Assembly (NCBI GenBank): GCA_944321865.1
Contig: CALUMZ010000001.1
Location: 1-63,476 of the forward strand
Direction: 5' to 3'
DNA: 63,476 nt
Source of the DNA: an uncultured Muribaculaceae bacterium
GTDB lineage: Bacteria; Bacteroidota; Bacteroidia; Bacteroidales; Muribaculaceae
In this document: one piece after another, positions 20,152 through 30,791 of the stretch
Position numbering within the stretch: the first letter of the stretch is position 1
Layout of the letters: each line of letters starts with the position of its first letter
Notes under the pieces: generated by a model
Told to the model about the DNA's origin: nothing
Seen by the model: only the letters and a program-made list of their open reading frames with translations
The model's database searches: none
Position numbers and translations under genes: made by a program

Positions 20152-20463
20152 TTCGGAAACAATCACTATTTCTCCGGAATTAATCGGTATTTCTTCCGAA
20201 GTTATCCTCATTTCTTCGGAAGTTATTGCCTTTTCTTCGGAAACATTCCGAATTAATCCTCATTTCTTCGGAATTAATGGGCATTTCTTCCCGGAATGGT
20301 GTTTTTTGCATGAAAAAAGGCTGTTTTTTGCCCCAAAATCGGGCATTTTTTCGGTTTATTTCTTCCGAATTAATCCCTATTTCTTCGGAAGAAAAGGGTA
20401 TTTCTTCGGAAGTTATTGCAATAAATTCGGAAACATTCCGAATTAATCGGCATTTCTTCCGAA
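20152..20463. repeat. 21-bp-phased TTC(C/G)GAA palindrome array, two blocks
   Basis: Fourteen copies of a TTCGGAA/TTCCGAA-type core (two variants, TCCGGAA and TTCCCGGAA) occur in about 310 bp. Core starts are 20152, 20173, 20194, 20215, 20236; then 20246, 20267, 20288; then 20363, 20384, 20405, 20426; then 20436, 20457. Within each run the step is exactly 21 bp, two helical turns. Each block contains one 10-bp jump, where TTCGGAA-ACA-TTCCGAA makes an inverted pair (20236-20252 and 20426-20442). The usual unit is ATTTCTTCGGAATTAAT plus 3-4 variable bases. Such phasing suits a DNA-binding protein that sits on one face of the helix, such as a repressor, integration or partition factor. No binding partner can be named from the sequence. 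Confidence 0.85.
20326..20352 (+). terminator. Possible hairpin with T-tract between the two array blocks
   Basis: TGCCC and GGGCA form a 5-bp stem around a 7-base loop, followed by six T. It lies in the 66-bp spacer between the array blocks. It is a weak terminator candidate, and no gene is clearly upstream of it. Confidence 0.35.
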
Positions 20464-20510
20464 TTAATGCAACAAAGAAAAGAAAATATATATATATCTT
20501 CTTCTCCATC

Positions 20511-20534
20511 CGCGCGTGCGCACATGCGTGCGCG
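20511..20534. other. 24-bp alternating purine-pyrimidine tract (possible Z-DNA)
   Basis: Twenty-four bases alternate pyrimidine and purine without a break, mostly CG and TG/CA steps, and contain two copies of GCGTGCGC 12 bp apart. An alternating AT run lies just to the left (about 20487-20496). Such tracts can adopt left-handed DNA under negative supercoiling. The stretch from here to the integrase terminator (20535-20640) is A/G-rich with no supportable gene. Confidence 0.6.
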
Positions 20535-20639
20535 AGAGAAAATTTTCAAGAAAGGATTTAAGGGAAAAAGGAAGAAGGTTCTTCTACAAGAAAAAAGAGA
20601 AAAGAAAAAGTTGCGCCAAAAAGAAAAGAGCAAAAAGAA

Positions 20640-20662
20640 AACCCCACAAGCATTGTGGGGTT
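20640..20662 (-). terminator. Terminator of the integrase gene
   Basis: A perfect 10-bp stem (AACCCCACAA with TTGTGGGGTT) with a 3-base loop. On the minus strand it is followed by a T-rich run (TTTTCTTTTTGC). It lies 34 bp past the integrase stop codon. Confidence 0.85.
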
Positions 20663-20695
20663 CCCTGTATCATTTTCGTGGCTTCACGCAAATGG

Positions 20696-22177
20696 TCAGA
20701 ATCCCTTTCCTTTCTGCCTTTGGTAAACCGCCGTCTGGTTCTTGTCGAGATTGACAATCTTGAACATCACAATTGAGCGGTTGGGGATTTCTTCCGGCAG
20801 CATGGTTACAAGACGGACGATCACCTCATCGACATTGTTGAATCCGGTGTCGCTGATTTCCGCAACCTTGTGTCCGTTGTGATATGCCTCGCCTCTGACC
20901 ATATAACGGAACGACAGCCGGAACCGGTTCTCATCCAGCTTTTGCTCCCTTGACGAAGCCTTGTCGGAAAAGAAAATGAAGTCAATGACTTTTTCGTTGA
21001 GTTCCCATGCAGGGGAGTAGTCAATCTTAATGTATCCCATCGTGACCTTGTGTGCACTGCTGTGGTTCATGGCAAAAGCCACTTCGGATATAGATGCCCG
21101 GCAGTCGTTCTGCGCTACCGTCCCCCAAGTGTGCCGGAACGTGTACACGGAATACCATTGCTCTTTCGGCAATCCCATAGCCTTGCATATCTGCTTGATT
21201 CCGCTGTTGGCATTCGCACAGAAGCTGTCTGATGATGTCATGCGCTGATAGAAATTGAACAATCGATCATCGTCAGCCCTCGTGTTCCGGTACTTCTCAA
21301 AAAGCGGTTCAATGATAGGCGGAACTCTCATCTCCATGTAAGCACCGTCCGCCCGGAACTTTTTCGTCTTTGCCCTTTGGTATCTGATGATGCCCCCGGA
21401 ATAGTCCTGCTTCCTCAGATTGTACAGATCCACCGTGTTTATTCCTGCAAGGCACAGTACCATCATTGCCACATCACGTCCGAACTCCGTCAGCGGAAAT
21501 TTCATCTTGCTGTCCGGAATAGGGTACGAGAAGAACTCCCTGCAATCCTCCGGCGTTATCGCCAGCTTCTCCGATTTGTCCGCTTCCGGTATCTCCACCT
21601 TCACCCATGGATTTGTCCTTATGCGGATGATTCCGTTGTCATAGTCGTTATATTCCAGAACAGCAGCTTTGAATACCTGTCTCATGCAGATAGGATACAT
21701 TTCCTTTGCCCGGTGGGTCTGTTCCAAAGTCTTTATCCACTTGTTCACGAACTGCGAGGTGAGCTGCGAGAACATTACCTTTGTCGTTCCGGCAAATCGT
21801 TCCAGATGCTGCAATGCGAGCTTGTAGTTCTTGGCGTTCCTTTCCTGTCCCCGGTCAATCATCCTATTGATGTGGACATGGGCATAATCTGAGAAACAGA
21901 TGTCGTCATTTCCGTTCACGAGGAAGTCCACGACCTCTTTTGCTGTCCAATGCCCAATGTCTTTTTTGTTCAGCCGTTCGTTATATTCAAGAATCCTTTT
22001 TGTACAGTACTGAAGCACATACGGGTCTTTAATCTCGTTGTCCTTGGTGAGTTCTCTTTTCGTCACCATCTTGTCCGTCTTGATATATCCATGTTCCCTG
22101 TGGTGTGTTACACGGATATACACAGTGTAGAATCCATCCGCTCTCGCAGCCTTTACAATTGCCTTAAATGTTGCCAT
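20696..22177 (-). CDS. Tyrosine recombinase / prophage integrase (493 aa)
   Basis: The protein has an N-terminal arm-binding region (1-75), a SAM-like core-binding domain (about 78-185) and a catalytic domain (about 205-395). The C-terminal box reads YTFRHTWGT, with Arg348, and NHSS, with His372. The nucleophile is Tyr382 in MGYIKID. The first catalytic Arg is replaced by Asn247 in AGINTVDL, and the usual HxxR histidine is Tyr345. Such changes are common in Bacteroidetes integrases; IntDOT also lacks the first Arg. The 111-residue tail after Tyr382 is longer than usual. It is the last gene at the right end of the element, so it most likely excises and integrates this prophage. Start is the ATG at 22177. 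Confidence 0.93.
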   Translation of the reverse strand: MATFKAIVKAARADGFYTVYIRVTHHREHGYIKTDKMVTKRELTKDNEIKDPYVLQYCTKRILEYNERLNKKDIGHWTAKEVVDFLVNGNDDICFSDYAHVHINRMIDRGQERNAKNYKLALQHLERFAGTTKVMFSQLTSQFVNKWIKTLEQTHRAKEMYPICMRQVFKAAVLEYNDYDNGIIRIRTNPWVKVEIPEADKSEKLAITPEDCREFFSYPIPDSKMKFPLTEFGRDVAMMVLCLAGINTVDLYNLRKQDYSGGIIRYQRAKTKKFRADGAYMEMRVPPIIEPLFEKYRNTRADDDRLFNFYQRMTSSDSFCANANSGIKQICKAMGLPKEQWYSVYTFRHTWGTVAQNDCRASISEVAFAMNHSSAHKVTMGYIKIDYSPAWELNEKVIDFIFFSDKASSREQKLDENRFRLSFRYMVRGEAYHNGHKVAEISDTGFNNVDEVIVRLVTMLPEEIPNRSIVMFKIVNLDKNQTAVYQRQKGKGF

Positions 22178-22210
22178 TCGTATTCATTTATCTGTTAAAC
22201 TTCTTTTTAC

Positions 22211-22344
22211 GTTCCAATGTGGCTGACTTATGTTCCAATGTCCTTGCTGCATTATTCTGCTAATTCATTGACCTCGTTTGCTGTTCGTTTGGGAAACATT
22301 AGGGAAACTCTGTTTCCGAAACCATACAACAATTGGGAAACATT
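22211..22344. repeat. Short repeats upstream of the integrase (candidate arm sites / attR region)
   Basis: GTTCCAATGT occurs twice (22211-22220, 22232-22241), 21 bp apart. GGGAAAC occurs three times (22291, 22302, 22335), with an inverted GTTTCC at 22312. TTGGGAAACATT occurs at 22289 and 22333. Repeats next to an integrase gene at an element border are typical of integrase or excisionase arm sites. The core site cannot be defined without the other end. The whole gap 22178-22399 holds no gene. Confidence 0.45.
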
Positions 22345-22399
22345 TGCGTTCATTCTGCGCATTTTTCGTGTAAAATACACAAACTTTTGGTTAAAGCAA

Positions 22400-22438
22400 T
22401 AGGCGGTAAGCTTTTGAAAATGAAAAGCCTACCGCCTA
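22400..22438 (-). terminator. Terminator of ppdK
   Basis: A 16-bp stem (TAGGCGGTAGGCTTTT paired with AAAAGCTTACCGCCTA on the minus strand, one G-U pair) with a 7-base loop, followed by TTGCTTT. It marks the chromosomal side of the prophage border. Confidence 0.8.
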
Positions 22439-22464
22439 AAGGTTTGTTATTCAGCTATGTCGCC

Positions 22465-25179
<2,715 letters not shown>

Positions 25180-25251
25180 CGGAAATTGTTTAGTTAATGT
25201 ATGTGTATTAAAGTTGTTTAAACTTAATGTATGTCCTGTTTGTACTTTTTT

Positions 25252-25283
25252 ATGCAAAGTTTGGTTTGCATAATGCAAATATA
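25252..25283 (-). promoter_or_regulatory. ppdK promoter region with overlapping ATGCAAA palindromes
   Basis: On the minus strand TATATTTG (25276-25283) fits the -7 box. Three ATGCAAA half-sites overlap or lie just downstream: 25252-25258, the inverted copy 25265-25271, and 25273-25279. The last two form a perfect palindrome, TTTGCAT-A-ATGCAAA. This looks like an operator at or just after the start of transcription; the regulator is unknown. Confidence 0.5.
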
Positions 25284-25415
25284 TATCAAAAGAATAAATA
25301 GTAAAAATAATATTGAATAAATCTTGGAAAGATGTTTTATAACATTGTTTGAAAAATTAAAACTTTAAGGAATAGGAATTTGAAACCATTCCTGAATCCT
25401 CGGGCTGCGGTATTG

Positions 25416-26237
25416 TTATATTATAACGGTGTCGCCGCAGCTCATGTAGCCTATTGCATCGTTCATGTTTTTCTTGAGCAATTCGTATTGCGGCAAGCCG
25501 GTACAGTGCATGGTATAATACCGGCAACCTTGGTGGTTGAGCAGTTTAAGTGACAAGGCGTGAATGAAGGCTGACTCGGAGTTGTTGCTTAATCCGCTTT
25601 TTACAAGGTGCATTCCGGCAAAAACGTGGGTAATGGTGCGATTTGTTGACTTTTCGGCTTTTTGCATGATGTTTAAGATGCCCGTGTGCGCGCACCCTGC
25701 AAAAAGCACCGTTTTGTCGTTTTCGGTTATTATTAAGCTTTGTTCGTGACAGAAATCATCGTTGATGTCTTTCTCCGGCCCATACAGCAACTTATTGCCG
25801 GTGGGGTACAGGCAATTGTCGTTTACTCCGGAGAACAAGATTATACCGTTGCCTATAATCTGTGTTTCGTTATTGCAAAGTATGAGTCTTCTGTTTGTTT
25901 TCAGGTCACAGTCAAGTCCGATGTAGGTCAATCCGGTGGCACGTAACGAATAATGTGGTTCAAAGGCGTGTGTGTTTATGTATACCATTGCCCGACTGTT
26001 TTTTTCAAGGAAAGTTTTCAGTCCGCCACCATGGTCGTAGTGCCCGTGTGAAATTATTGCCGCGTCCACCGAGGCAATGTCGATGCCTAAAGTTGCAGCA
26101 TTGGATGCAAACAGGCTGCCTTGTCCCATGTCAAACAAAATATTCTGTCCGTTGTCCAATGCGATGTGCAGGCTTAGCCCATGCTCAACGGGTAACCCTG
26201 CATGGCTTGTGTTATCAACCAGAGATGTTATTTTCAT
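25416..26237 (-). CDS. Metallo-beta-lactamase-fold hydrolase (273 aa)
   Basis: The zinc motif HGHYDH is at residues 64-69 in AIISHGHYDHGGGL. The later conserved parts CAHTGILNIMQKA and the His-containing FAGMHL fit the branch related to the archaeal 7,8-dihydropterin-6-methyl-aminobenzene-phosphate synthase. In bacteria the substrate of this branch is unknown, so no specific activity is claimed. There is no signal peptide, so it is probably cytoplasmic. It lies between ppdK and the divergent hisIE, and is probably a single-gene unit with its own promoter. Confidence 0.88.
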   Translation of the reverse strand: MKITSLVDNTSHAGLPVEHGLSLHIALDNGQNILFDMGQGSLFASNAATLGIDIASVDAAIISHGHYDHGGGLKTFLEKNSRAMVYINTHAFEPHYSLRATGLTYIGLDCDLKTNRRLILCNNETQIIGNGIILFSGVNDNCLYPTGNKLLYGPEKDINDDFCHEQSLIITENDKTVLFAGCAHTGILNIMQKAEKSTNRTITHVFAGMHLVKSGLSNNSESAFIHALSLKLLNHQGCRYYTMHCTGLPQYELLKKNMNDAIGYMSCGDTVII

Positions 26238-26299
26238 GTCGAGTATTAAATTGGTTTAGGCATGGCATTTCTCGCAACGGCGAGCCGGTGTGCCTGTTG

Positions 26300-26307
26300 C
26301 AAAGTTA
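26300..26307 (-). promoter_or_regulatory. Candidate -7 box of the MBL-fold hydrolase gene
   Basis: TAACTTTG on the minus strand, 63-70 bp upstream of the ATG, matches TAnnTTTG. No convincing -33 box. Confidence 0.45.
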
Positions 26308-26391
26308 ATGAAATTGTCACGATGCCGGCATAGGCAAATGTATAAAATCACATGCGCCGTGACTCCCGGAAACGATTAAAATAGTTGGGTG

Positions 26392-26422
26392 CTTGCCATT
26401 TCGGTGGAAAAATATAACTTTG
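26392..26422 (+). promoter_or_regulatory. hisIE promoter
   Basis: CTTG (26392-26395) and TAACTTTG (26415-26422) are separated by 19 bp, the Bacteroidetes sigma-ABfr layout with one mismatch in -33. The ATG at 26450 follows 27 bp later. Confidence 0.65.
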
Positions 26423-26449
26423 CAATATACTTTTTCATGTGATATAACA

Positions 26450-27076
26450 ATGGCATTGGATTTCAACAAAATGGGTGGGCTTGTTCCTGCCGTAATACAA
26501 GATGCACACACGAAGAATGTGCTGATGCTCGGTTTCATGAACGAAGAGGCCTACCGCACCACCGTTGAAACCGGCAAAGTAACATTTTACAGCCGCACAA
26601 AGAAACGGCTGTGGACTAAAGGAGAGACAAGCGGCAATTACTTGCACGTAGTGTCGATCGAAAAAGATTGCGACGATGACACATTGTTGATAAAAGTCAA
26701 TCCGGCCGGGCCGGTATGTCATCGTGGCACCGCGACTTGTTTTGGCGAAGGCGGGAATGAACCCGGGATTGAATTTTTGAGCATGTTGCAAGATTTCATA
26801 GTAAAAAGGCACGAAGATATGCCCGAAGGTTCATATACTACCGAATTATTTAAAGCCGGAATCAACAGCATGGCGCAGAAGGTCGGGGAAGAGGCCGTGG
26901 AAACCGTGATAGAGGCGACTAATGGTACTGAAGGGCGGTTGGTGTATGAGGGTGCCGACTTGTTATACCACCTGATGGTATTGCTTACTGCAAAAGGCAG
27001 GCGGATAGAAGACCTCGCCAACGCGCTTTATCGCAGACATAATAAAAATAAGGCTGAATATGACAAAAATTGTTGA
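26450..27076 (+). CDS. hisIE: Bifunctional phosphoribosyl-AMP cyclohydrolase / phosphoribosyl-ATP pyrophosphatase
   Basis: This protein carries out steps 2 and 3 of histidine synthesis. The cyclohydrolase domain (1-110) has the metal-binding DCDDD (73-77) with Cys74, and Cys90 and Cys97 in GPVCHRGTATCFG. The pyrophosphatase domain (about 112-208) has the helical motif GEEAVETVIEA (146-156). The 208-residue length is normal for the fusion. The ATG at 26450 is preferred over one 57 bp upstream that lies in the promoter. The 3' end overlaps ftsE by 17 bp. No other his genes are in the window. Confidence 0.95.
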   Translation: MALDFNKMGGLVPAVIQDAHTKNVLMLGFMNEEAYRTTVETGKVTFYSRTKKRLWTKGETSGNYLHVVSIEKDCDDDTLLIKVNPAGPVCHRGTATCFGEGGNEPGIEFLSMLQDFIVKRHEDMPEGSYTTELFKAGINSMAQKVGEEAVETVIEATNGTEGRLVYEGADLLYHLMVLLTAKGRRIEDLANALYRRHNKNKAEYDKNC

Positions 27077-27734
27077 ATATAGCAGGGTCGAAATACTGAG
27101 AAAAGAGCTTGTAGTCCTGAAAAATGTGACGTTCAGTATCAACAAAGGTGAGTTTGCATACCTTGTCGGGCGTGTGGGCAGCGGGAAAAGCAGCTTGTTG
27201 AAGTCGATGTATGCCGAGATTCCCATTCCGGAAGGAGATGCCAAGGTGCTTGAATATGACTTGACCGACATTAAGCGACGCGATGTGCCGATGTTGCGCA
27301 GGAAGATGGGAATAGTGTTTCAAGATTTTCAATTGCTTACCGACCGCTCGGTTTACGACAACCTGAAGTTTGTGCTTCAAGCTACCGGTTGGAAAGGCAA
27401 GGGTGAAATAAACGACCGTATAGAAGAGGCATTAAACAGTGTGGGCATGAGCAACAAGTCATATAAGATGCCTCATGAACTGTCGGGAGGAGAGCAGCAA
27501 CGCATCGTAATAGCGCGAGCCTTGTTGAACCATCCCCAGTTGGTGCTTGCCGATGAACCTACGGGGAATCTTGACCCGGAAACGGGTCGGCAAATAGTTT
27601 CGTTGCTTTACGAGATTGCCGACCGAGGCACAGCTGTCATAATGGCCACTCATAATCTGCAATTAATCGAAGGATTCCCGGGCAGAGTGTTCAGGTGCGA
27701 GAATAAACAGCTCATTGACACGACGCAGTCATAG
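27060..27734 (+). CDS. ftsE: Cell-division ABC ATPase FtsE
   Basis: ABC ATP-binding subunit of 224 residues. It has Walker A GRVGSGKSS (37-45), a Q-loop in VFQDFQLL (87-94), the signature LSGGEQQR (141-148), Walker B LVLADEPTGN (161-170) and His198 in ATHNL. In its family FtsE pairs with the membrane protein FtsX to control peptidoglycan hydrolases at the septum. FtsX is not adjacent, as is common in Bacteroidetes, so a LolD-like export role cannot be ruled out. The start overlaps hisIE by 17 bp, so translation is probably coupled. Confidence 0.88.
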   Translation: MTKIVEYSRVEILRKELVVLKNVTFSINKGEFAYLVGRVGSGKSSLLKSMYAEIPIPEGDAKVLEYDLTDIKRRDVPMLRRKMGIVFQDFQLLTDRSVYDNLKFVLQATGWKGKGEINDRIEEALNSVGMSNKSYKMPHELSGGEQQRIVIARALLNHPQLVLADEPTGNLDPETGRQIVSLLYEIADRGTAVIMATHNLQLIEGFPGRVFRCENKQLIDTTQS

Positions 27735-27795
27735 TGCCTGTTTCATGCCGGCGTGGTGTGCATGGAAATGCGCCTGTAAAATATTTTAGCCTGCG

Positions 27796-30774
27796 ATGCG
27801 TTTATATTCTTGGAGCAATGATTGCGTTTTGAAAAAAATATTGAATTACATACCTGTAATCCTAATGGTTGTGATGCTTCTTTTTGTTACTGCTTGCAGT
27901 TCCAAGAAGAATACGGCCATGTCGCGTTTTTGGCAGTCGTTTACCACTCGATACAATGTGTATTTCAATGGCTCGGAACATTATAAAGAGCAATTGAAAG
28001 AGATGGAGACCGACTATGAAGATAATTATACGAAACGCGTGTATATCCATCCAGCCGAGGCATACCAGCACCCTTCGGAGCCACAGCCGTCGACAAACTT
28101 CGACCGTACCATCGAGAAAATGCAAAAGGCCATAAGGCAGCATTCAATAAAAAAGAAACCGAAGAAAAAAAGCGGCAAAGGAAAAGACAAGAAATACAAG
28201 GAATGGATGAAACGCGAGGAGTATAATCCATTCTTGCATAATGCTTGGCTCATGATGGGCAAAGCGCAATACATGAACGGGGATTTTATGACTGCGGCGG
28301 CCACATTCCATTATATTACCGGGCATTTCAAATGGCTGCCCGAGGTGGTGGTAGAATCCCGGTTGTGGGAAGCGCAATGTTATAACGCACTCGAATGGAC
28401 GGCCGATGCCGACAACATAATATCCCGTATTAAAGAAAAAGACTTGACATCGGGAGATTTGCGTGCATTATACAATTTGTCGATGGCCAATTACCAAATA
28501 AAGATGGACAGTGCCGAGGCCGCATTGCCTTATTTGCGAAAAGCAATCGATCATTACGGAGGAGCGCAGAAGGTGCGACTCAGATTCCTTTACGGGCAAT
28601 TGTGTGCCGAATCGGGCAGGAATAGCGAGGCATACATGGCGTTTAAGAAAGTGAATGGGGCAAACGGTGCCACCTACCGTACCAAATTCAATGCCCGGAT
28701 AAAGCAAAGCGAGGTATATACAGGGCATGATATAGAAAAGGAGGTGAAATCATTGCGCTCGATGGTTAAGTATGACCGCAATAAGGACTACCTTGACCAG
28801 ATTTATTATGCAATAGGGAATTTGTACCTGTCGCGACAAGATACTGTCCGCGCGATAGAGAATTATGTGCTTGCTGCCGAGGAAAGTACACGTAACGGGA
28901 TAGAGAAAGCCATAAGCCAACTCACACTTGGTGCCATATATTTCAAGCAGGGGCGATATGACCTTGCACAACCGTGTTATGCCGAGGCTGTGCCGATTAT
29001 TGGCGAGGAATATGCGGGTTATGACAGTTTGAAAAAACGTTCGGACGTGCTTGACGAGCTGGCAGTGTATGCCCAAAACGTAGAGTTGCAAGACTCGCTG
29101 TTACGCTTGTCGGCAATGACGCCCGATGAGCAAAAAGCAGTGGCCGAGAAACTGATTGCCGAGCTTAAAAAACAAGAGGAAGAAGCGGCCGAGGAGGCTC
29201 GCCGTGAGGAGTATCTCGCACAGCAGGCGGCGCAAGGTTCCATGCTTGGCAATAATGCCAATGCGCCTACAACGTTTACGCTCAATACCGATGATTCGTG
29301 GTATTTCTATAACACGACGACCAAGAATGCCGGAAAGACAGCATTCCAAAAGGCGTGGGGTAGCAGAAAACTCGAAGATGACTGGCGACGTCGCAACAAG
29401 GCAACTTTTTCAATGTCGGAATTTGACGAGGTGGATTATGACAACATGGACGAGGATGGTAATATAATAGGCGGGGGAATGGCTGCCGATTCCACGGCAG
29501 TCAATGCCGATTCGTTGAAGCGCGCCGACGATCCTCACTATGTGGAATATTATTTAAAGCAGATTCCAAAGACTGATGAGGAACGGCAGACGTGTAATGA
29601 TATAATTCAAGAAGGATTGTTCAATATGGGCGTGATACTTAAAGACCGCTTGGAAGATTTTCCGGGGTCGATAACACAGTTTAACACGCTCCTTACCCGC
29701 TATCCCGACAACATCTACCGGCTCGACACATATTACAACATGTACCTGATGTACGTGCGCATGGGCAACATGGCACAGGCCGAAACTTACCGGCAGCTCA
29801 TCATAACCGACTTTGCCGATTCGGGCTACGGACAGGCGATGAAAGACCCGAATTACATAGATAATTTACGCAACATGGAGCGCGAGCAGGAGCAGATGTA
29901 TGCGGCTGCGTATGACGACTACATAAATAACAGGAATGAAAATGTCCATGAGGCGTATGCCGAGATGATGCGCCGGTATCCGTTATCGAAGATTATGCCC
30001 AAGTTCATGTTTATTGATGCTCTGTCATATCTCACCGAGAAGAATTACGATAAATTCAAATCCACATTACGTGAGATGCTTGAGCGTTATCCCGAGACAG
30101 ACATTACGCCAACTGCTTCATCTATAATGAGGCAGATAGCTCAAGGCCGTAAATTGGAAGGGGGAGGCAGCAACCTGCGCGGTATGTTCTGGGCAACACG
30201 GCTTACCAATGATTCGGTTGTTCTTAACGATACGTCAACGCAAGTTACACCGTTCAAGTGGGAACCGCAATCTCCCCATTACTATGTATTGGCTTTCCCT
30301 CGCGATTCGGTTTCGGAAAACCAGTTGCTGTTTGATATTGCACGACACAATTTCTCGACGTTTGAAATAAAAGATTTTGATCTCGAACAGATGTCATTTG
30401 GCAATATAGGGTTGCTTATAATAAAAGGATTTGATAACTTTGATGAGCTTGTTGGTTACAAGACTCTACTCGAGTCGGACAGTCGTCTTAATATACCGGC
30501 AAATGTCCAGCATGTGATGATAAGTGTCGCTAATTTCAACTTGTTGATTGATGAGGGACGTTCGCTTGAGGAATATTTCAAGTATATGGAAGAGTTGAAC
30601 CAAGAGCAAGGCGATGCTATGATGAGCGATGACGATAATTCCGGGAATGGAGCAGCCGATGCCGGAGACGGTGCCGATGTGACAGACAATGGTGATGAAT
30701 CGCAAGCAACTGCCGATAGTGACGAAGCTACGGAAAACAGTAATGCCGTTGGGCATGATTCTATTCCACAATAA
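27796..30774 (+). CDS. porW: PorW/SprE-like TPR lipoprotein of type IX secretion
   Basis: Large Bacteroidetes lipoprotein of up to 992 residues. A signal peptide with lipobox FVTAC is followed by a family-typical start (SRFWQSFTTRYNVYFNGSEH), many TPR-like helices, an Ala/Glu-rich helix around 455-480 and an acidic Asp/Gly/Ala-rich tail (about 945-985). PorW (P. gingivalis) and SprE (Flavobacterium) are outer-membrane-associated parts needed for type IX secretion, linking the core motor to the translocon. The first in-frame ATG is at 27796, but the TTG at 27829 gives a more typical lipoprotein start (MKKILNYIPVILMVV), so the true start may be there. porX follows 17 bp later. Confidence 0.9.
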   Translation: MRLYSWSNDCVLKKILNYIPVILMVVMLLFVTACSSKKNTAMSRFWQSFTTRYNVYFNGSEHYKEQLKEMETDYEDNYTKRVYIHPAEAYQHPSEPQPSTNFDRTIEKMQKAIRQHSIKKKPKKKSGKGKDKKYKEWMKREEYNPFLHNAWLMMGKAQYMNGDFMTAAATFHYITGHFKWLPEVVVESRLWEAQCYNALEWTADADNIISRIKEKDLTSGDLRALYNLSMANYQIKMDSAEAALPYLRKAIDHYGGAQKVRLRFLYGQLCAESGRNSEAYMAFKKVNGANGATYRTKFNARIKQSEVYTGHDIEKEVKSLRSMVKYDRNKDYLDQIYYAIGNLYLSRQDTVRAIENYVLAAEESTRNGIEKAISQLTLGAIYFKQGRYDLAQPCYAEAVPIIGEEYAGYDSLKKRSDVLDELAVYAQNVELQDSLLRLSAMTPDEQKAVAEKLIAELKKQEEEAAEEARREEYLAQQAAQGSMLGNNANAPTTFTLNTDDSWYFYNTTTKNAGKTAFQKAWGSRKLEDDWRRRNKATFSMSEFDEVDYDNMDEDGNIIGGGMAADSTAVNADSLKRADDPHYVEYYLKQIPKTDEERQTCNDIIQEGLFNMGVILKDRLEDFPGSITQFNTLLTRYPDNIYRLDTYYNMYLMYVRMGNMAQAETYRQLIITDFADSGYGQAMKDPNYIDNLRNMEREQEQMYAAAYDDYINNRNENVHEAYAEMMRRYPLSKIMPKFMFIDALSYLTEKNYDKFKSTLREMLERYPETDITPTASSIMRQIAQGRKLEGGGSNLRGMFWATRLTNDSVVLNDTSTQVTPFKWEPQSPHYYVLAFPRDSVSENQLLFDIARHNFSTFEIKDFDLEQMSFGNIGLLIIKGFDNFDELVGYKTLLESDSRLNIPANVQHVMISVANFNLLIDEGRSLEEYFKYMEELNQEQGDAMMSDDDNSGNGAADAGDGADVTDNGDESQATADSDEATENSNAVGHDSIPQ

Positions 30775-30791
30775 AAAAACATGTTGTCGAG

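Noticed and set aside
20152..20463. Possible CRISPR array
   Set aside because: The repeats are too short and the spacing too small and exact. Spacers are not unique 30-mers and no cas genes are present.
20114..20561. Open frames of about 110 codons on both strands across the palindrome array (products with ISSEV / INSEEI heptads)
   Set aside because: The 21-bp unit is a multiple of three and lacks stops, so several frames are open by default. One overlaps a terminator. Products are simple repeats without a plausible fold or start signal.
20467..20776. Lys/Arg-rich plus-strand frames between the array and the integrase
   Set aside because: They run through the integrase terminator and into the antisense of the integrase 3' end; composition follows the A/G-rich DNA.
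25180..25278. N-terminal extension of ppdK by 33 codons
   Set aside because: It lies just downstream of the promoter, is AT-rich and not found in the family. MKRIYTFG is the expected start.
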